Positions 32,683-44,070 of a DNA stretch of 64,000 nt are shown here, piece by piece; position 1 is the first letter of the stretch; every line of letters begins with the position of its first letter. Under the pieces are notes generated by a model. That model was not told the origin of the DNA. It saw only the letters and a list, made by a program, of their open reading frames with translations, and made no database searches. This DNA is from Rhabdophis nuchalis (taxonomy: Eukaryota > Chordata > Lepidosauria > Squamata > Natricidae). The position numbers were made by a program, and so were the translations under genes. Location: positions 67,582,605-67,646,604 of the forward strand of contig CM077643.1 in assembly GCA_039707465.1 (NCBI GenBank). Reading direction: 5' to 3'.

Positions 32683-33231
32683 CAAGCTTGTGTCCGTCAG
32701 TGGGGGCAGAACAGGTTTGCATGTTTCTATGCTTTTAATTGTACACTGCCCAGAATTCATCTGAGTGAGATGGGCCATCACTAAGTTTGATACATAAATA
32801 ACAATAAATAAAATAATTGTTTATTTATGTATTGAAGAAATTAATCCATAGAGAAGGAGGAAAAATAATTTTGAATTTTTTTTCAAGAGATTATCTGCCC
32901 TCAATTCAATGTTGAGTGCTAGCAACTAGACTGGTAGATTTTTTTATCTGTCCTTAACCTCCATTTTCAAGTCTTCCAATGGTACAGCCATCGCCACTGT
33001 AACTGAATCTTTCCATTTTTTTCCAAGTGCCAAAAGCATCATTACATTCATTTTTTAAAAATATATATATTTGTTGGGAACAAAAATAGGATATGAGCAT
33101 GGTATGACATTGAATTACTATCTGAAAGGGGTTGGATGTCTCCTAATTATCAAACATTCCAAGGATTTTTTTCCATGGCTGTACAAAGGAAATACCTGAT
33201 GGAAAATGCATTAGAAATGCATTTTCTCTCT

Positions 33232-33530
33232 CAGAAAGAAGAGGGACTCAAACTATTCTCCAAAGCACCTGAGGGTAGAACAAGAAGCAATGGGTGGAAA
33301 CTAATCAAGGAAAGAAGCAACTTAGAACTGAGGAGACATTTCCTGACAGTTAGAAGAATTAATCAGTGGAACTGCTTGCCTTCAGAAGTTGTGAATGCTC
33401 CAACACTGGAAGTTTTTAAGAAGATGTTGGATAACCATTTGTCTAAAGTAATGTAGGATTTCCTGCCTAGGCAAGGGGTTGGACTAGAAGATCTCCAAGG
33501 TCCCTTCCAACTCTGTTATTCTATTCCATA
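33232..33530 (+). mobile_element. CR1 LINE 3' end with ORF2 C-terminus
   Basis: The frame to 33456 encodes EEGLKLFSKAPEGRT, WKLIKERSNLELRR, NQWNCLPSEVV and LEVFKKMLD, the C-terminal end of CR1 ORF2. It is followed by the UTR 'GGGGTTGGACTAGAAGATC' and 'CCAACTCTGTTATTCTATTC'. The frame is intact but lacks all catalytic domains. The upstream Met at 33136 is outside the element. Confidence 0.92.
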
Positions 33531-35030
33531 AATGAAACAGACTTTTAGCATACTGTAAAAAAGGAAGCTTTTTAAGTACATGCATAGATATTTTTTACTC
33601 ACTGCACTAGATTTTTAAAGCTATGCTATTTTTTGTATTTATTTTATTTTCAGTTTTTGTTTAACAACCAACATTTTTTTGTGGACAATGTAATGACCAG
33701 GTTAACATTTTTTCACAGTGCTCACAGTAATAATACAATTACATATACAGAAGTTTTATTTTCCACTTTCTAACCTTAATGTGCATATTATAATTATAAT
33801 ATATTATTTTATGTATCAATCTATATTATACTATTCTCCCAATTTATACTTATTTCTTTATTTTTCCTGTTTGTTGGTGTTCTTACCTCATTATCGTTCA
33901 ACAATACTATTCTCCCTTTATTATTTTTTAATCACTTTCTCCAAAAGTATATGTAAACATCAATAACATTTCTTTATACAATATACTTATTAACCCCTGT
34001 TAAGTCATTAATATTTTAATATTATACATATCACTCAACATTCCACCACATTTTCAATATCTCAGTTTTCTATAAAAACCAATAAAACCAGTTGTCAATA
34101 AATTTTAAACAGTCCCAAGATTACATCTCGGAATCTCCTGAATTCATAGTTCTTGAAAACGATATTTTCCAATATATTTTTACATCCCTTTAATCATAAT
34201 AATACCTTTAGATATACCTAGTCCTAGTCTTCCACCTCCTGATTTTAATATTAAGATAAAGCTATGCTATTGAGCATCCGACTCATGGTACCTTTATAAC
34301 ATTTGTGGTGTGTGTGTGTGTGTGTGTGCATACACACACATACACACACACACACACACATTTACATGAAGAAAGGTTGTTCACTTCCAACTCTAGTTTT
34401 ATCACATAAATTAGCTTTGAATTTCCATATTAAAATACTGTTAAATTTGTCTTTTCCTTTTTGAGATGCACAAAAGTTGTATTTTGACAATATCAATTCC
34501 TGTTATTGCTTTTCCTAAATATTATGTTGCATTCTGCTTGTGTAAAAAGTAATCTCCTTCTTCTCTTCTGGTTTTGAAGGTGTGGGAGTGACACATGTTC
34601 CGTAGGCAATGAAACATATGGATCCCACCCACAGACCAATCTGTGAAATCAAAAATATCTGTCAACTGGCTATTAGTCATGGTGATTAGATGGAACATTC
34701 AGAATCCCTCTGCCTGAAATTGAATTGGGGATGCATTTAAGAAAAAGCTGCAAAACTCAACACTGGCATGATTTGCAACATTGAATAAAGTCCAAAGACA
34801 ATTGTCATCCTCGGGACAAAAACGAAACAAAAATAACCCTGCATAAAATCTCACTTGCTGGTGAAAGGCATTTTCCAGAATGGATGGATGGGCAGACAGA
34901 CAGACAGAAAGACAGATAACAGGTAGATAGATAAATAAATAGATGACAGGTAGTTATATATGAATATTGTCTGTAGAAACCAATTTTTGGTTGCAATAGA
35001 AGTTAGTAGTAAAAACTGCAGTTTATATAA
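33531..35030. other. AT-rich sequence with a GT/CA hairpin
   Basis: No gene. A (TG)n block at 34306-34328 followed by (CA)n at 34333-34362 forms a self-complementary microsatellite. The very AT-rich run 33690-34260 might be an old retroelement UTR but has no diagnostic motif. Confidence 0.5.
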
Positions 35031-35034
35031 ATAT

Positions 35035-35275
35035 ACAATAATTTATTTTAGGAAGGCAGAACTATCTAGACAAATCACAAGGGGAGTTTCATATAAAGTA
35101 AATTGCAATAGTTAAATCTCCAGGTGGTAAACATATTCACCAGAGTTTCAAGGTCATGTCTTCCAGAAAATAAAGCAATTGGCATATCAGCCAACGCTTA
35201 AAAAAAAAGAAAGATGTTCATGAAGAAGATATTGCTCTTATGAACCTATCACACCATTTCCGTTTTCCCCTAGCT
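35035..35275 (-). mobile_element. possible very old LINE fragment
   Basis: Phrases such as 'AATTGCAATAGTTAAATCTCC' (21 nt at 35101-35121) and 'GAGTTTCAAGGTCATG' resemble the minus-strand 'ASRLDYCNALY' region of L2-group elements. Heavily mutated. Low certainty. Confidence 0.3.
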
Positions 35276-36089
35276 TGCTCTACTACAGGATATTCAGTGG
35301 GGGAAAGTTGGGCGTCCAACACCCATCTGCCTACAAAATTGAGGCTGCCTTTTTTATCTATGATCAAATCTGTTTACGGTATTTGAGCCAATCCATCAAA
35401 GCAGAGGAGAAAACCCAGTTTCTTTGAGAAGCTTTAATCATTCCTCAAGGACTCAAGGCTACCAGAAAACATAAATCATGGTCATATGAATGTGGGATGC
35501 TATAAATGAGTGTAAATGTGGCTGTTATGTGGTAGGGGAGGGAACCATCACAATTTTGAATCCAATTCTTAAGTACTTTGGGGGGGGGATTGTAACTTTG
35601 ATAAGACATTAAGCGATCAGTCATAAGGCAAGGACTATATTTAAATTTTTACACATATAACTTCTAGAATTCTTCCCATAAAACAGTTGGTGATAATGGC
35701 TCTGAAGGGGTCAAAATCATTCTGAGCAAGTCGTCATCATCATTTTAGCACTTCTTTATCCATCGCAGGATGAAGGCCTCTTCATCATGTTTCCAACCTA
35801 TGTGGTCCTGAGCTTTTCTTTTTTTTTTTTTGACAATTTGGCCTGCAATTGGTAAAAAAAAAAACTGTGAAAAATTTGCTGACAGAGCAAATATAAAATA
35901 CAAAGACCATGGCAGGAAACAAATGCAGCATGTCATTCAAGGCTGAGAATTCATACTTGTTCTTCTGGGCAGCTTCTTCTGTTACTATTTCCCCCCTGAA
36001 TTCATCTTCTGGCACTCTCTTTCCATCATTTTAACTATTAAAAGAAAGTTTGGTTCAATAGACAACAATGGGCTCATCAAGATTCAATA
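35276..36089. other. no recognised feature
   Basis: Contains a G9 run near 35580 and T/A runs near 35820-35870. No gene supported. Confidence 0.5.
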
Positions 36090-36097
36090 ATTCTAGT

Positions 36098-36906
36098 CAA
36101 GGGTGGGATTCAGCTGTTTCAGACCGGTTCCGACGAACTGGATGCTAATTTTGCATCTGGTTAACAGAATCAGTAGTTGGAAGGACTAGCTGTTTCCTCC
36201 TGCCTCAACCCTCTCAGGAGTCTCCACATGACCCGTTCATCATGCCAGGTAAGTGCAGGGCAGGAGTGGGTCCGGGATTCTTTATTTTACTGCCGGTTTG
36301 CTCAGGGATGTGCTTGATGTGTGCTATGCGCACATGCACAGTAGTGAAAAAATTGCTTCTGCGCATGCACAGAAGTGAAAAACAAGATGGCGCTGCTGAT
36401 AGAACTGGTTCAGGGGCATGGGTGGCCGAGTTACTACCTACTCAGCTGAACCAGTCTGAACCAGTAGGAACCCACCTCTGGTGCAGGGCCCGCACAGAGG
36501 CTCTGGGAGGGTGATAAACAGTCCTCCTGGAAGTTCCAGACATTTGGGGAAAGGTCTATTTCTGGCCTCCAGAGGGTTTCCAGAGCCCGGGGAAGTCATT
36601 TTCACCCTCCTGGAGGCTCAAAGAAAGTCTCAGGAGCCTGGGGAGGGTGAAAAATAGGGCTCCTGGAAATTCCAGAAGTTCAGAAATGGGCCTGTTTCTG
36701 GCCTTCAGAGGGCCTCTGAAGCCCGGGGAAAGCCATTTTCGCTCTCCTGGAGGCTCAAGAAAAGCCTCCGGAGCTGGGAGACGATGAAAACACTCCCCTC
36801 CCTGTGCCATGGTGCAGAAGGCCGAGTAGGCTACGCCCTATATGGCCATGCCCACCCAGCAACCGGGCAGAAAATCGTTTGCTAAAATTTTTCAATCCCA
36901 CTCCTG
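36098..36906. mobile_element. hAT-type element, 809 bp, GTGGGAT family, perfect 8-bp TSD
   Basis: Termini are CAAGGGTGGGATTCAGC and TTCAATCCCACTCCTG. The flanks 36090-36097 and 36907-36914 are both ATTCTAGT. The left 380 bp contain 'GCGCATGCACAGAAGTG' units. The right part is built of repeated 'CCCTCCTGGAGGCTC' and 'GGAGCCTGGGGAGGG' inverted segments, which also occur in the GGCGAACC family. A subterminal 'ACCAGTAGGAACCCACCTCTG' (21 nt at 36462-36482) looks like an internal copy of the family right end, so the element may be a composite. Non-coding. Confidence 0.85.
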
Positions 36907-36914
36907 ATTCTAGT

Positions 36915-38260
36915 TCTGTACAAGATTATAATGCTTGGATTCAAACTGGTTCATTTGATACCTTACTAACTTACAGCACTGTCCAAAATCTTTATTAATA
37001 TTTCTTGAGAAACAATGTTTTGGATCCAGACTTAGAATAGACTACTTTTAATCTAAGACAAGCTTAGCATCATCAATACTTTTTATTTATTTAAATGGAT
37101 AACAGCATGCATTATAAAATTCTAATTTATGTGGGCTATTATTATGCCACAATTCCATTTTCTTGGCAAAAGTCTACTGACTCTTCCAGTTTAAACAAAA
37201 CAGCTATTTCTTGATAGCTCTTACAGCCAACTGATACCATCTGGCAAAGTCATGCCTTTACCACGATACCTTAGTCTCGATGTTCAGCAAGGGATATTTA
37301 TGTATGTGTGGAGAAATACTAGAGTTAGCATTAAATCTGAAATATTTGAAGTGCCTCTATGCTTCTCTGCTCTGCAGCAGAGACTTCCTGTGAAACCCAA
37401 ATCAAAGTTGTCAGAGAAGGTTTTATTTGTTTGCTTACTTTATTTTCCTATATAAAAGCACACGGGTCAGTCTTAATTAGTAGTGTTCTTCAAGGTTCTA
37501 CTACACTAGCAGACGGCAGTGATCTATCACAGCTGTCACATTTTAGGCTGCATTGTTAAATGGATTTCAGATGTTTTCCCCATTCCCATGCTTAGCTTTA
37601 GCTGTTTTATGGCCTCCTACGAATGCAACAAATTAATCTAGGCTATACCAGGAAAGGGGGGCAGGGCGGGGAAGGAACAAGTCAAATGCAGATAAGCTTT
37701 TCAAAAATCTGCTCAGCAGATTCAGAGATTAAATTTAAAAGTAGTCTGTTTTTGTCAAAAACCATATCTTCGTGTAAACCATATACACAGGCTGTTTCAA
37801 TAGACCAATATGCAAAGCTTTTAATAGGCTATCAAAAGCAACTGTATTTCTTTTGTGGGTTACCAGAGTTAGCAAGAAAAGTTTTTTCTGCTGTAGTGCT
37901 GTTTTCCTTGGCTTTCCTATAACCTGCTGAGTTAATGAGAGTTTCTGTGGCTTGGGCAGCTAAGCCATGATTTGGAAATATTAAATTTGGTGTTCATTCT
38001 GGTTTTCCAGTATTTGAATTTAACTCCGTTTTTCTTAACAATAAGTCACTGCAGACAAGTTTCTCCAGAACTCCCACACTGTCATAAAAGACATCATATT
38101 TAACATCTGGCTGATTGAGCCAAATGCAGCCAATGACAGTGCTGCAGGTATCCATGAATTATTTCTTTCCCTTTTGATTTGACTGCTTACAATAAAAGAC
38201 TGAAAGAATTTATGAAAGATTAATGGGAGATGAGAGCTTCTGAATGTGCAACATACCTGT
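36915..38260. other. no recognised feature
   Basis: Apparently unique AT-rich sequence. Frames of 66-99 codons (for example 37623-37922) show no domain or homology that I know. Confidence 0.5.
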
Positions 38261-38261
38261 T

Positions 38262-38410
38262 TTATTTTATTTATTTATTTTATTTTATTTTATTAAATTT
38301 ATACCCCGCCCTTCTCCTTGTTAGGACCCAGGGCGGCGCACAGGCATAATTTAAAAACACAAAATACAATAAATACCAATTAAAATATATTAAATTAAAT
38401 ATATTAAATT
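38262..38410 (-). mobile_element. L2-like LINE 3' end
   Basis: The UTR 'GCGCCGCCCTGGGTCC' on the minus strand is nearly the same as in the 24226 copy, with a TTTTATTTTA-type tail at 38262-38300. No coding part remains. Confidence 0.82.
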
Positions 38411-38787
38411 TTAAGTAGTGTTAGTAGAGAATCTTAGAGAAATAGGGACATGGAGAAGGAAATAAGTGAAATAAATTAAAAGAATAATAAAGGAACAGAC
38501 TCTAAATATTATAAACTAAATATAAACAAATTATCTAAATATAATCTAAGATGCATAAATTTTAGCATCAAAAAGAAAAAGATGAAAGAACATAATTAAT
38601 GAAGAGAGAATTTTTAAAAATGATAAAGGATATAACTGGAGGAAGGTTAAAGCATGATAGAAGTAAAATATGCATCAGAATAAACAGAATATTTACTGTA
38701 TAAAATTCCTCAGGATTAAGCAGGGAATAAGTCAAAAATGGGTAACGTCATTCTGGTTGTCTATGGAGATTCTCAGTCATCCAGGTC

Positions 38788-38951
38788 ATTTTTAAGAGGT
38801 CACTGGACTTTGATTTTCCTTAAAGATGTTTTGTTTTTTATCCAAGAAGCTTCTTAAGTTCTGACAGATAATCAGTTTAGACTGAACTGAAGAAGTCTCT
38901 TGGATGAGAAGCAAAACATCTTAAAGGAAAGTCCAGCTGCCTCTTGAAAAA
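38788..38951. repeat. large imperfect palindrome
   Basis: The arm at 38788-38861 ('AAGAGGTCACTGGACTTTG' ... 'CCAAGAAGCTTCTTAAGTTC') is complementary to 38884-38951 ('GAACTGAAGAAGTCTCTTGG' ... 'AAAGTCCAGCTGCCTCTTG'), with a 22-nt loop. Outside the left arm, 'GAGATTCTCAGTCATCCAGG' belongs to the same dispersed repeat. Half-units of this type occur widely in vertebrates. The element class is not established. Confidence 0.7.
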
Positions 38952-38969
38952 GCACCTTTGGGACTGTTT

Positions 38970-39985
38970 AATAAATTAAGAAATGCTTTTGGTGACATTA
39001 GAAAATGTTAACTGGGTATGTGAATGTATATATTTTTATATCAAATGAGGCTATGTTTTACGCTGAAAATCTGAATGCGTTACAGCAAATGTCAAGTTGA
39101 TTATATGATACAATGAGAAATGTGACTTGAAAACTAATGCTTACTAACACAGCTGTATTTGACAGAGAAAATGGAGGGAGCATTTAAGCATTTACAGGAG
39201 ATGAATGTGTGTACAAATGGGGGAAGAATTTTCAAGATGTTCAAATGCTCATGCAAAATACTGGTAAAATAATAATGGTTAACATATGGTATGTTGCAAG
39301 AAATAGATGATTATCAAAAGATGTAAAAATATCTGTAATATGAGCATGTTTCTATTCATGTCTGTAAACAAACTATGGTGTGTTAGGAGTAGCATAAAAG
39401 TGTGTGAGAATGGCTTATTTAATTCCATGTGCAGCTAAACAAGAAGATATTTCAAGGGTGAAACTGAATAAATGTGAAGCAAACACAAAAGCAAATGAAA
39501 CAAGTGTATTGAGGTATTGTGGTCATAAAGAGGGTACCAAATCAGAAACAGATGAGGAAGTGGTTTGAAAGGAAGGGGAAGCCAAAGACAGATATGGTTG
39601 GACAGATGTGATAGATCCTGAAATGGCAGGAGAATAAAAGGCATTGTGTGAACTGTTTAGATGGACATGACAGAAGTACGGATGATTTGACAGAACATAA
39701 AGGTATGGCAAATTATGGCTTTTGTGTAAACTTTTGATTGAACTTGTCTTTTCTTTTTTCATGCTTATAATTTATTTGGTTAACTACTTCATTTTTTGTT
39801 TCTAAATTCTGCACAATATTCTTTACAAGAAATACCCTAATTATGTATGTACACATGATAATAAATTGCTCAGACTTTCCTTGCAGTTTTTTTAATCTTA
39901 TTTTATTTTCAGTGTGCTTAAGAAATTATTTCACATTTTTGTTGGTAATGCTTTGCTCTCATTCTTCAAGAACAAGATATTATAT
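38970..39985. other. no recognised feature
   Basis: AT-rich DNA with no supported feature. Confidence 0.5.
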
Positions 39986-40234
39986 GTAGCTCAGTGCTCA
40001 CCCGCTCCGAATCTGACCGGACACTGGTAAGGTCACATTTGAAGACCTACCTAGTGGCGATAGAAGCAGCGAAGTGTAATTACTTCTTATTGCGTCTGCA
40101 GATAACCGGCCTGTGGCCCTGTTTAGGGTGACCCACTCCCTCCTTCATCAGAGGACGCGGGATGCCCCTTTGCAGGGTCGTACGGAGGAATTTGGTTGTT
40201 ATCTGCATGATAAAATCGATCAGATCCGGCCGGG

Positions 40235-41928
40235 TTGGCCTCTGACTGGACTAGTTCAGACGGGCTGATGGAGGCAGGTCTTGAGTCAGTCATCTGGGAA
40301 GAGTTCAATCCTGTGACTCCCAACGACATGGACAGGATGCTGGGGTGGCTGAACACCACCACATGTTTATTGGACCCGTGTCCCTCCTGGTTGGTACTGG
40401 CCTTCCGGGAGGTTACACGAGGCTGGCTCCAGGGAATTGTCAATGCTTCTCTGAGTGAGGGGTTCCTACCAGCCGCCTTGAAAGAGGCGGTGGTGAGGCC
40501 CCTCCTCAAGAAGCCCTCCCTGGACCCGGCTGTGTTGGCCAACTATAGTCCTGTCTCCAACCTTCGCTTTCTTGCGAAGGTTGTTGAGAGTGTGGTGGCG
40601 TGGCAGCTCCTTCAGCACCTGGACGAAACTGTCTATCTGGGCTTGTGCCAGTCCAGCTTCCTGCCTGGGCACAGCACAGAGACGGCATTGGTCGCGTTGG
40701 TGGATGATCTCTGGGGGGCTCGGGATAGGGGTTGTTCCTCTATCCTGGTCCTGTTAGACCTCTCAGCGGCTTTCAATACCATCTTGTTGCACTGGCTGGA
40801 GGGGCTGGGGGTGGGTTCTATGGTGGTTCTCCTCCTACCTCTCTGACCAGTCGCAATTTGTGTTGGCAGGACACAAGAGAGATCGATGTCGAGGTGCCTC
40901 ACATGTGGGGTACCACACGGGTCGGTCCTCTCACCTCTCCTGTTCAACATCTACATGAAGCCGCTGGGCGAGATCATCAATGGTTTTGGGGTAGAGTTCC
41001 ACCAGTACGCTGATGATACTCAGCTGTACATCTCTACCCCGGACCACCCCAACGATGCTGTGGAAGTGATGTCCCGGTGTCTGGAGGCTGTGTGAGTCTG
41101 GATGGGGAGAAACAGGCTCTGACTCAACCCATCCAAGACCGAGTGGCTGTGGCTTCCAGCATCACAATATAGCCAGTTGGTACCATCTCTGGCTATTGGG
41201 TGCGAGTCATTGGCCCCTGCAGAGAGGGCTCACAACTTGGGTGTCCTCCTGGATTCTCGGCTGTCTCTAGATGACCACATGATAGCCGTGGCCAGGGGGA
41301 CTTTTTATCATGTCCGCCTGATACACCAGTTGCATCCCTTTCTGGATCGTGATGCTTTACAATTTTACAATTTACAATTTATTTCAATTTATATACCGCA
41401 CCTATCTCCATCAAGATGGACTCAGGGCAGTGCACAGTCACTCAAGCCCTCATCATCTCCCGCCTGGACTATTGTAATGCTCTCTACATGGGGCTTCCCT
41501 TGAGGTCCACCCGGACGCTCCAGCTAGTTCAGAATGCGGCCGCGCGGGGGATTCTGGGAGTGTCTAGATGCTCCCATGTGACACCTCTCCTGCGCGAGCT
41601 GCACTGGCTGCCTGTGGCTTTCCGTGTGCGCTTCAAGGTATTAGTAACCACCTTTAAAGCGCTCCATGGCAGGGGACCTGGCTATCTGCAAGACCGCCTC
41701 CTGCTACCAAATACCTCCCACCATCCAGTTCGCTCCCACAGAGAGGGCCTCCTCAGGGTGCCGTTGGCCAGGCAATGTCGGCTGGCGACCCCCAGGGGGA
41801 GAGCCTTCTCTGTGGCAGCCCCCGCCCTCTGGAATGACCTACCCCCTGACCTACGGACAATCACAGACCTGCGCCTTTTCCATCAGGCTTTGAAGACCCA
41901 CTTATTTCGAGCGGCTGGCCTGGCATAG
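40235..41928 (+). pseudogene. L2-like ORF2, linker through C-terminal domain, broken
   Basis: Frame 40235-40846 has the linker (LLDPCPSWL, WLQGIVNASLSEGFLP), then [35 protein letters not shown] and motif A LLDLSAAFN (residues 173-181). After motif A four residues (the IDHG of other copies) are deleted, and a further deletion shifts the frame near 40815. Frame 40886-41095 holds [14 protein letters not shown] and the catalytic YADD, and ends at a TGA (41093-41095) where others have GTGAGG-type sequence. The third frame holds GVLLD. After the 77-bp insertion, 41416-41928 carries [31 protein letters not shown] and [11 protein letters not shown]. Inactive through at least two frameshifts, one stop and one insertion. 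Confidence 0.85.
41358..41434 (-). mobile_element. 77-bp LINE tail inserted in ORF2
   Basis: Between 'CGTGATGCTTTAC' and 'GCACAGTCACTCAAGCC', which are adjacent in sister copies, lie (ACAATTT)-like repeats plus 'ATATACCGCACCTATCTCC' and 'GACTCAGGGCAGT'. This is the minus-strand 3' tail of a related LINE (subtype seen at 30475-30535). The junction shares GCACAG between the tail and the host ORF. Confidence 0.8.
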
Positions 41929-42121
41929 TTTCTAAACTGGCATACTTTTAAACACTTTAGTTTTATATGGCTTTAGTAGGGGTTTTAACAGGTTTTAGAC
42001 AGGCTATTCATTATTTAATGTATTTTTAATAGGCTTTTAATTGCTTTCTATGTTTTTATTTATGATTTTACTGCTACCTGTATACCGCCCTGAGTCCCAG
42101 AAGGGAGAAGGGTGGTATAGA

Positions 42122-42420
42122 AATTTAAATATTAAATTAAAAAATTAAATTAAAAAATTAAATTAAATTAAATTAAAAAATTAAATTAAATTAAATTAAA
42201 TTAAATTAAATTAAATTAAATTAAATTAAATTAAATTAAATTAAATTAAATTAAATTAAATTAAATTAAATTAAATTAAATTAAATTAAATTAAATTAAA
42301 TTAAATTAAATTAAATTAAATTAAATTAAATTAAATTAAATTAAATTAAATTAAATTAAATTAAATTAAATTAAATTAAATTAAATTAAATTAAATTAAA
42401 TTAAATTAATTAAATTAAAT
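42122..42420. repeat. (TTAAA)n microsatellite, ~300 bp
   Basis: Almost pure ATTAA pentamer for about 240 bp, with AAAAATTAAATT variants at the start. It extends the LINE tail at 42121 directly. Confidence 0.97.
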
Positions 42421-42596
42421 CTGTGAAGTTCTTGGTGGAACCTTCGGAACATTAGGAAAAATAGAACAATGAAATATTGTTATGAATATCGGTGGGGGGG
42501 GTTGTGCATAAATAAAATTAATATTATTTTTAAAACTCAGTTTCTTTAAAGATTTTTTTCTCAGTGCCTTTTTAAAAATAAAAGAAACTATATATT

Positions 42597-42675
42597 GTAT
42601 ACACACACACACACACACGTCTGTCTGTCTGCCTGTGTGCCTGCCTACCTACCTACCTATCTATCTATCTCTATC
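42597..42675. repeat. (CA)n-(TCTG)n-(CTAC)n-(CTAT)n compound microsatellite
   Basis: Four short repeat motifs run one into the next over about 75 bp. Confidence 0.85.
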
Positions 42676-43494
42676 AAACTATTCTTCGTAGCATGTGTGG
42701 CATATTTGTAAATTCAATCCAGATATCCTTAAATGGCACTCATCAAAGCATTCTTTTAAGTCATTTTGCATTTGTACCATTCAAATAGAGCAAGAATTTG
42801 TACTGTTATGCTAACATTATTAGCAATGATGGTAGTTTGACTAGAACAGTTCACTGTACATCCATCAGGGCTCTGGGATACTATTCTTGTTCACATATAT
42901 AGACAAGGAACTTCCAGGTCTACCCCTTATGCAGGAAGTCCTACTTAGTCCTTCCTATACACAGACAATAGGACAGGATATAGCAGGATAGATATGTACA
43001 CACAGAGGCATATAGAATATATATTGAAGTTGTGCTTACTGTATTTTTACAGTCTTTCTCCTGCTCAAGTTTATTGGGTCTCAAAGAAAAACAAAACCTC
43101 TTTCCACTCCAAAACTAAGAGAAACCATTTTTTGTATTTTGTTACATTAAAAGAAATAATATTCTTTGCAGAAGTGGATTTCTGGCAAAGCTTCCAAGAT
43201 TCCTTCTTACGTGTTTGTTAGAACTCCAATAAATGTCCATGTATTATTTCAATAGAATCAATTTGTGCCAAATTATGACAACTCAGTTATTGAAGGAGGC
43301 AACCTGTAACTAATATATCACACCTGTTCTGAAAGTAACTAATTTGCTGTTCAGGATGCTTATAATGGTACATAAAAAGCCTATAAATGGCTTACAATTG
43401 TGGGTGGGAGGAAATGAAATGGTGGGTGGTCCCAAACAAACATGGTAACTTTATTTCTTTTTGTCCCTCTGCCAACTTGTCTTTTATTACATAT
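42676..43494. other. no recognised feature
   Basis: No coding or repeat boundary recognised. Confidence 0.5.
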
Positions 43495-43554
43495 TACCAT
43501 ATTTTCCAGAATATAAGACGCACCAAGTTTTTGAAGAGGCAAATTACAAAAAAA

Positions 43555-43865
43555 AGTAGGTAGGTAGATAGAGGGAGAGAAAGAAAGAGAAATACAGTAG
43601 GTAGGAAGGTAGCTAGATAGGTAGAATAGGTAGATAGGTAGATAAAGGGATAGAAAGAGAGAAAGAGAGAGAGAGAAATACAATAGGTAGGTAGGGAGAG
43701 AGAGAGAGTATGTGTAGGTAGATAGGTAGAAGGATAAAGAAAGAAATAGAGAGAGAAATACAGTAGGTAGGTATGGAGAGAGAGTGTGTGTGTAGGTAGG
43801 TAGGTAGAAGAATAGAGAGAGAAATAGAGAGAGAAATACAGTAGGTAGGTAGGGAAAGAGAGGGG

Positions 43866-43897
<32 letters not shown>

Positions 43898-43945
43898 AGG
43901 TAGGTAGGTAGGTAGGTAGGTAGGTAGGTAGGTAGGTAGGTTGAT
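43555..43945. repeat. (GTAG)n/(GAGA)n compound microsatellite
   Basis: Alternating blocks of TAGG/TAGA, GAGA and AAATACAGTAGG units repeat four times, then end in pure GTAG. The block order (GTAG, AGAAAGAGA, AATACAGTAG) suggests duplication of a ~90-bp higher-order unit. Long frames over it are artefacts. Confidence 0.93.
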
Positions 43946-44070
43946 GTTTCCAGGTGTATTTATCCATGTCCTGGAGAAGGAAATCGCTGACACACCTTAA
44001 AACTTTGTTTCTCCTGGCACAGAAGCAGTTAAAGAACCTTCCAAAACAACTTTCAGAAAGTGTTCTAACT

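Larger units (their letters stand above)
32209..32713 (+). mobile_element. solo LTR, 505 bp, perfect 6-bp TSD
   Basis: The block starts TGTTGTGGCCC and ends GGCAGAACA, giving the TG...CA termini of long terminal repeats. It is bounded by GGTTTG at 32203-32208 and 32714-32719. A TATA-like TTTATAA lies at 32491-32497, after a purine-rich region. No gag-pol or second LTR is present, so this is a solo LTR left after recombination. A 6-bp duplication is usual for some endogenous retroviruses, but other LTR orders cannot be excluded. It interrupts the 3' UTR of the L2-group LINE at 31250-32815. Confidence 0.8.
31250..32815 (+). mobile_element. divergent L2-group LINE, internally deleted, interrupted by an LTR
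   Basis: Endonuclease-domain remains lie at 31290-31620. A decayed C-terminus ('GCTCCAAGAAGAAGGCC', near RTFSVVAPPLW in related elements) lies near 31950-32020, and the 3' UTR 'TGTACACTGCCCAGAATTC' with ATAAATAA tail lies at 32745-32815. Most of the reverse transcriptase is missing. The 3' UTR is split by the solo LTR at 32209-32713, so the LINE is the older insertion. More diverged than the other L2-like copies. Confidence 0.65.
39990..42121 (+). mobile_element. L2-like LINE, 2.1 kb, longest plus-strand copy
   Basis: It begins 5' of the reverse transcriptase in the endonuclease-RT linker ('CACTCCCTCCTTCATCAGAGG', 21 nt at 40134-40154, the TRSLLHQR-type segment). It runs through RT and C-terminal domain to a UTR ending 'ATACCGCCCTGAGTCCC' and 'AGGGTGGTATAGAAATTT', then (TTAAA)n. 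No endonuclease is present. It contains a 77-bp foreign tail at 41358-41434. Confidence 0.88.

Noticed and set aside
37623..37922. 99-codon frame as a possible exon
   Set aside because: No recognisable motif, AT-rich codon use like random sequence, and no convincing splice signals around it.
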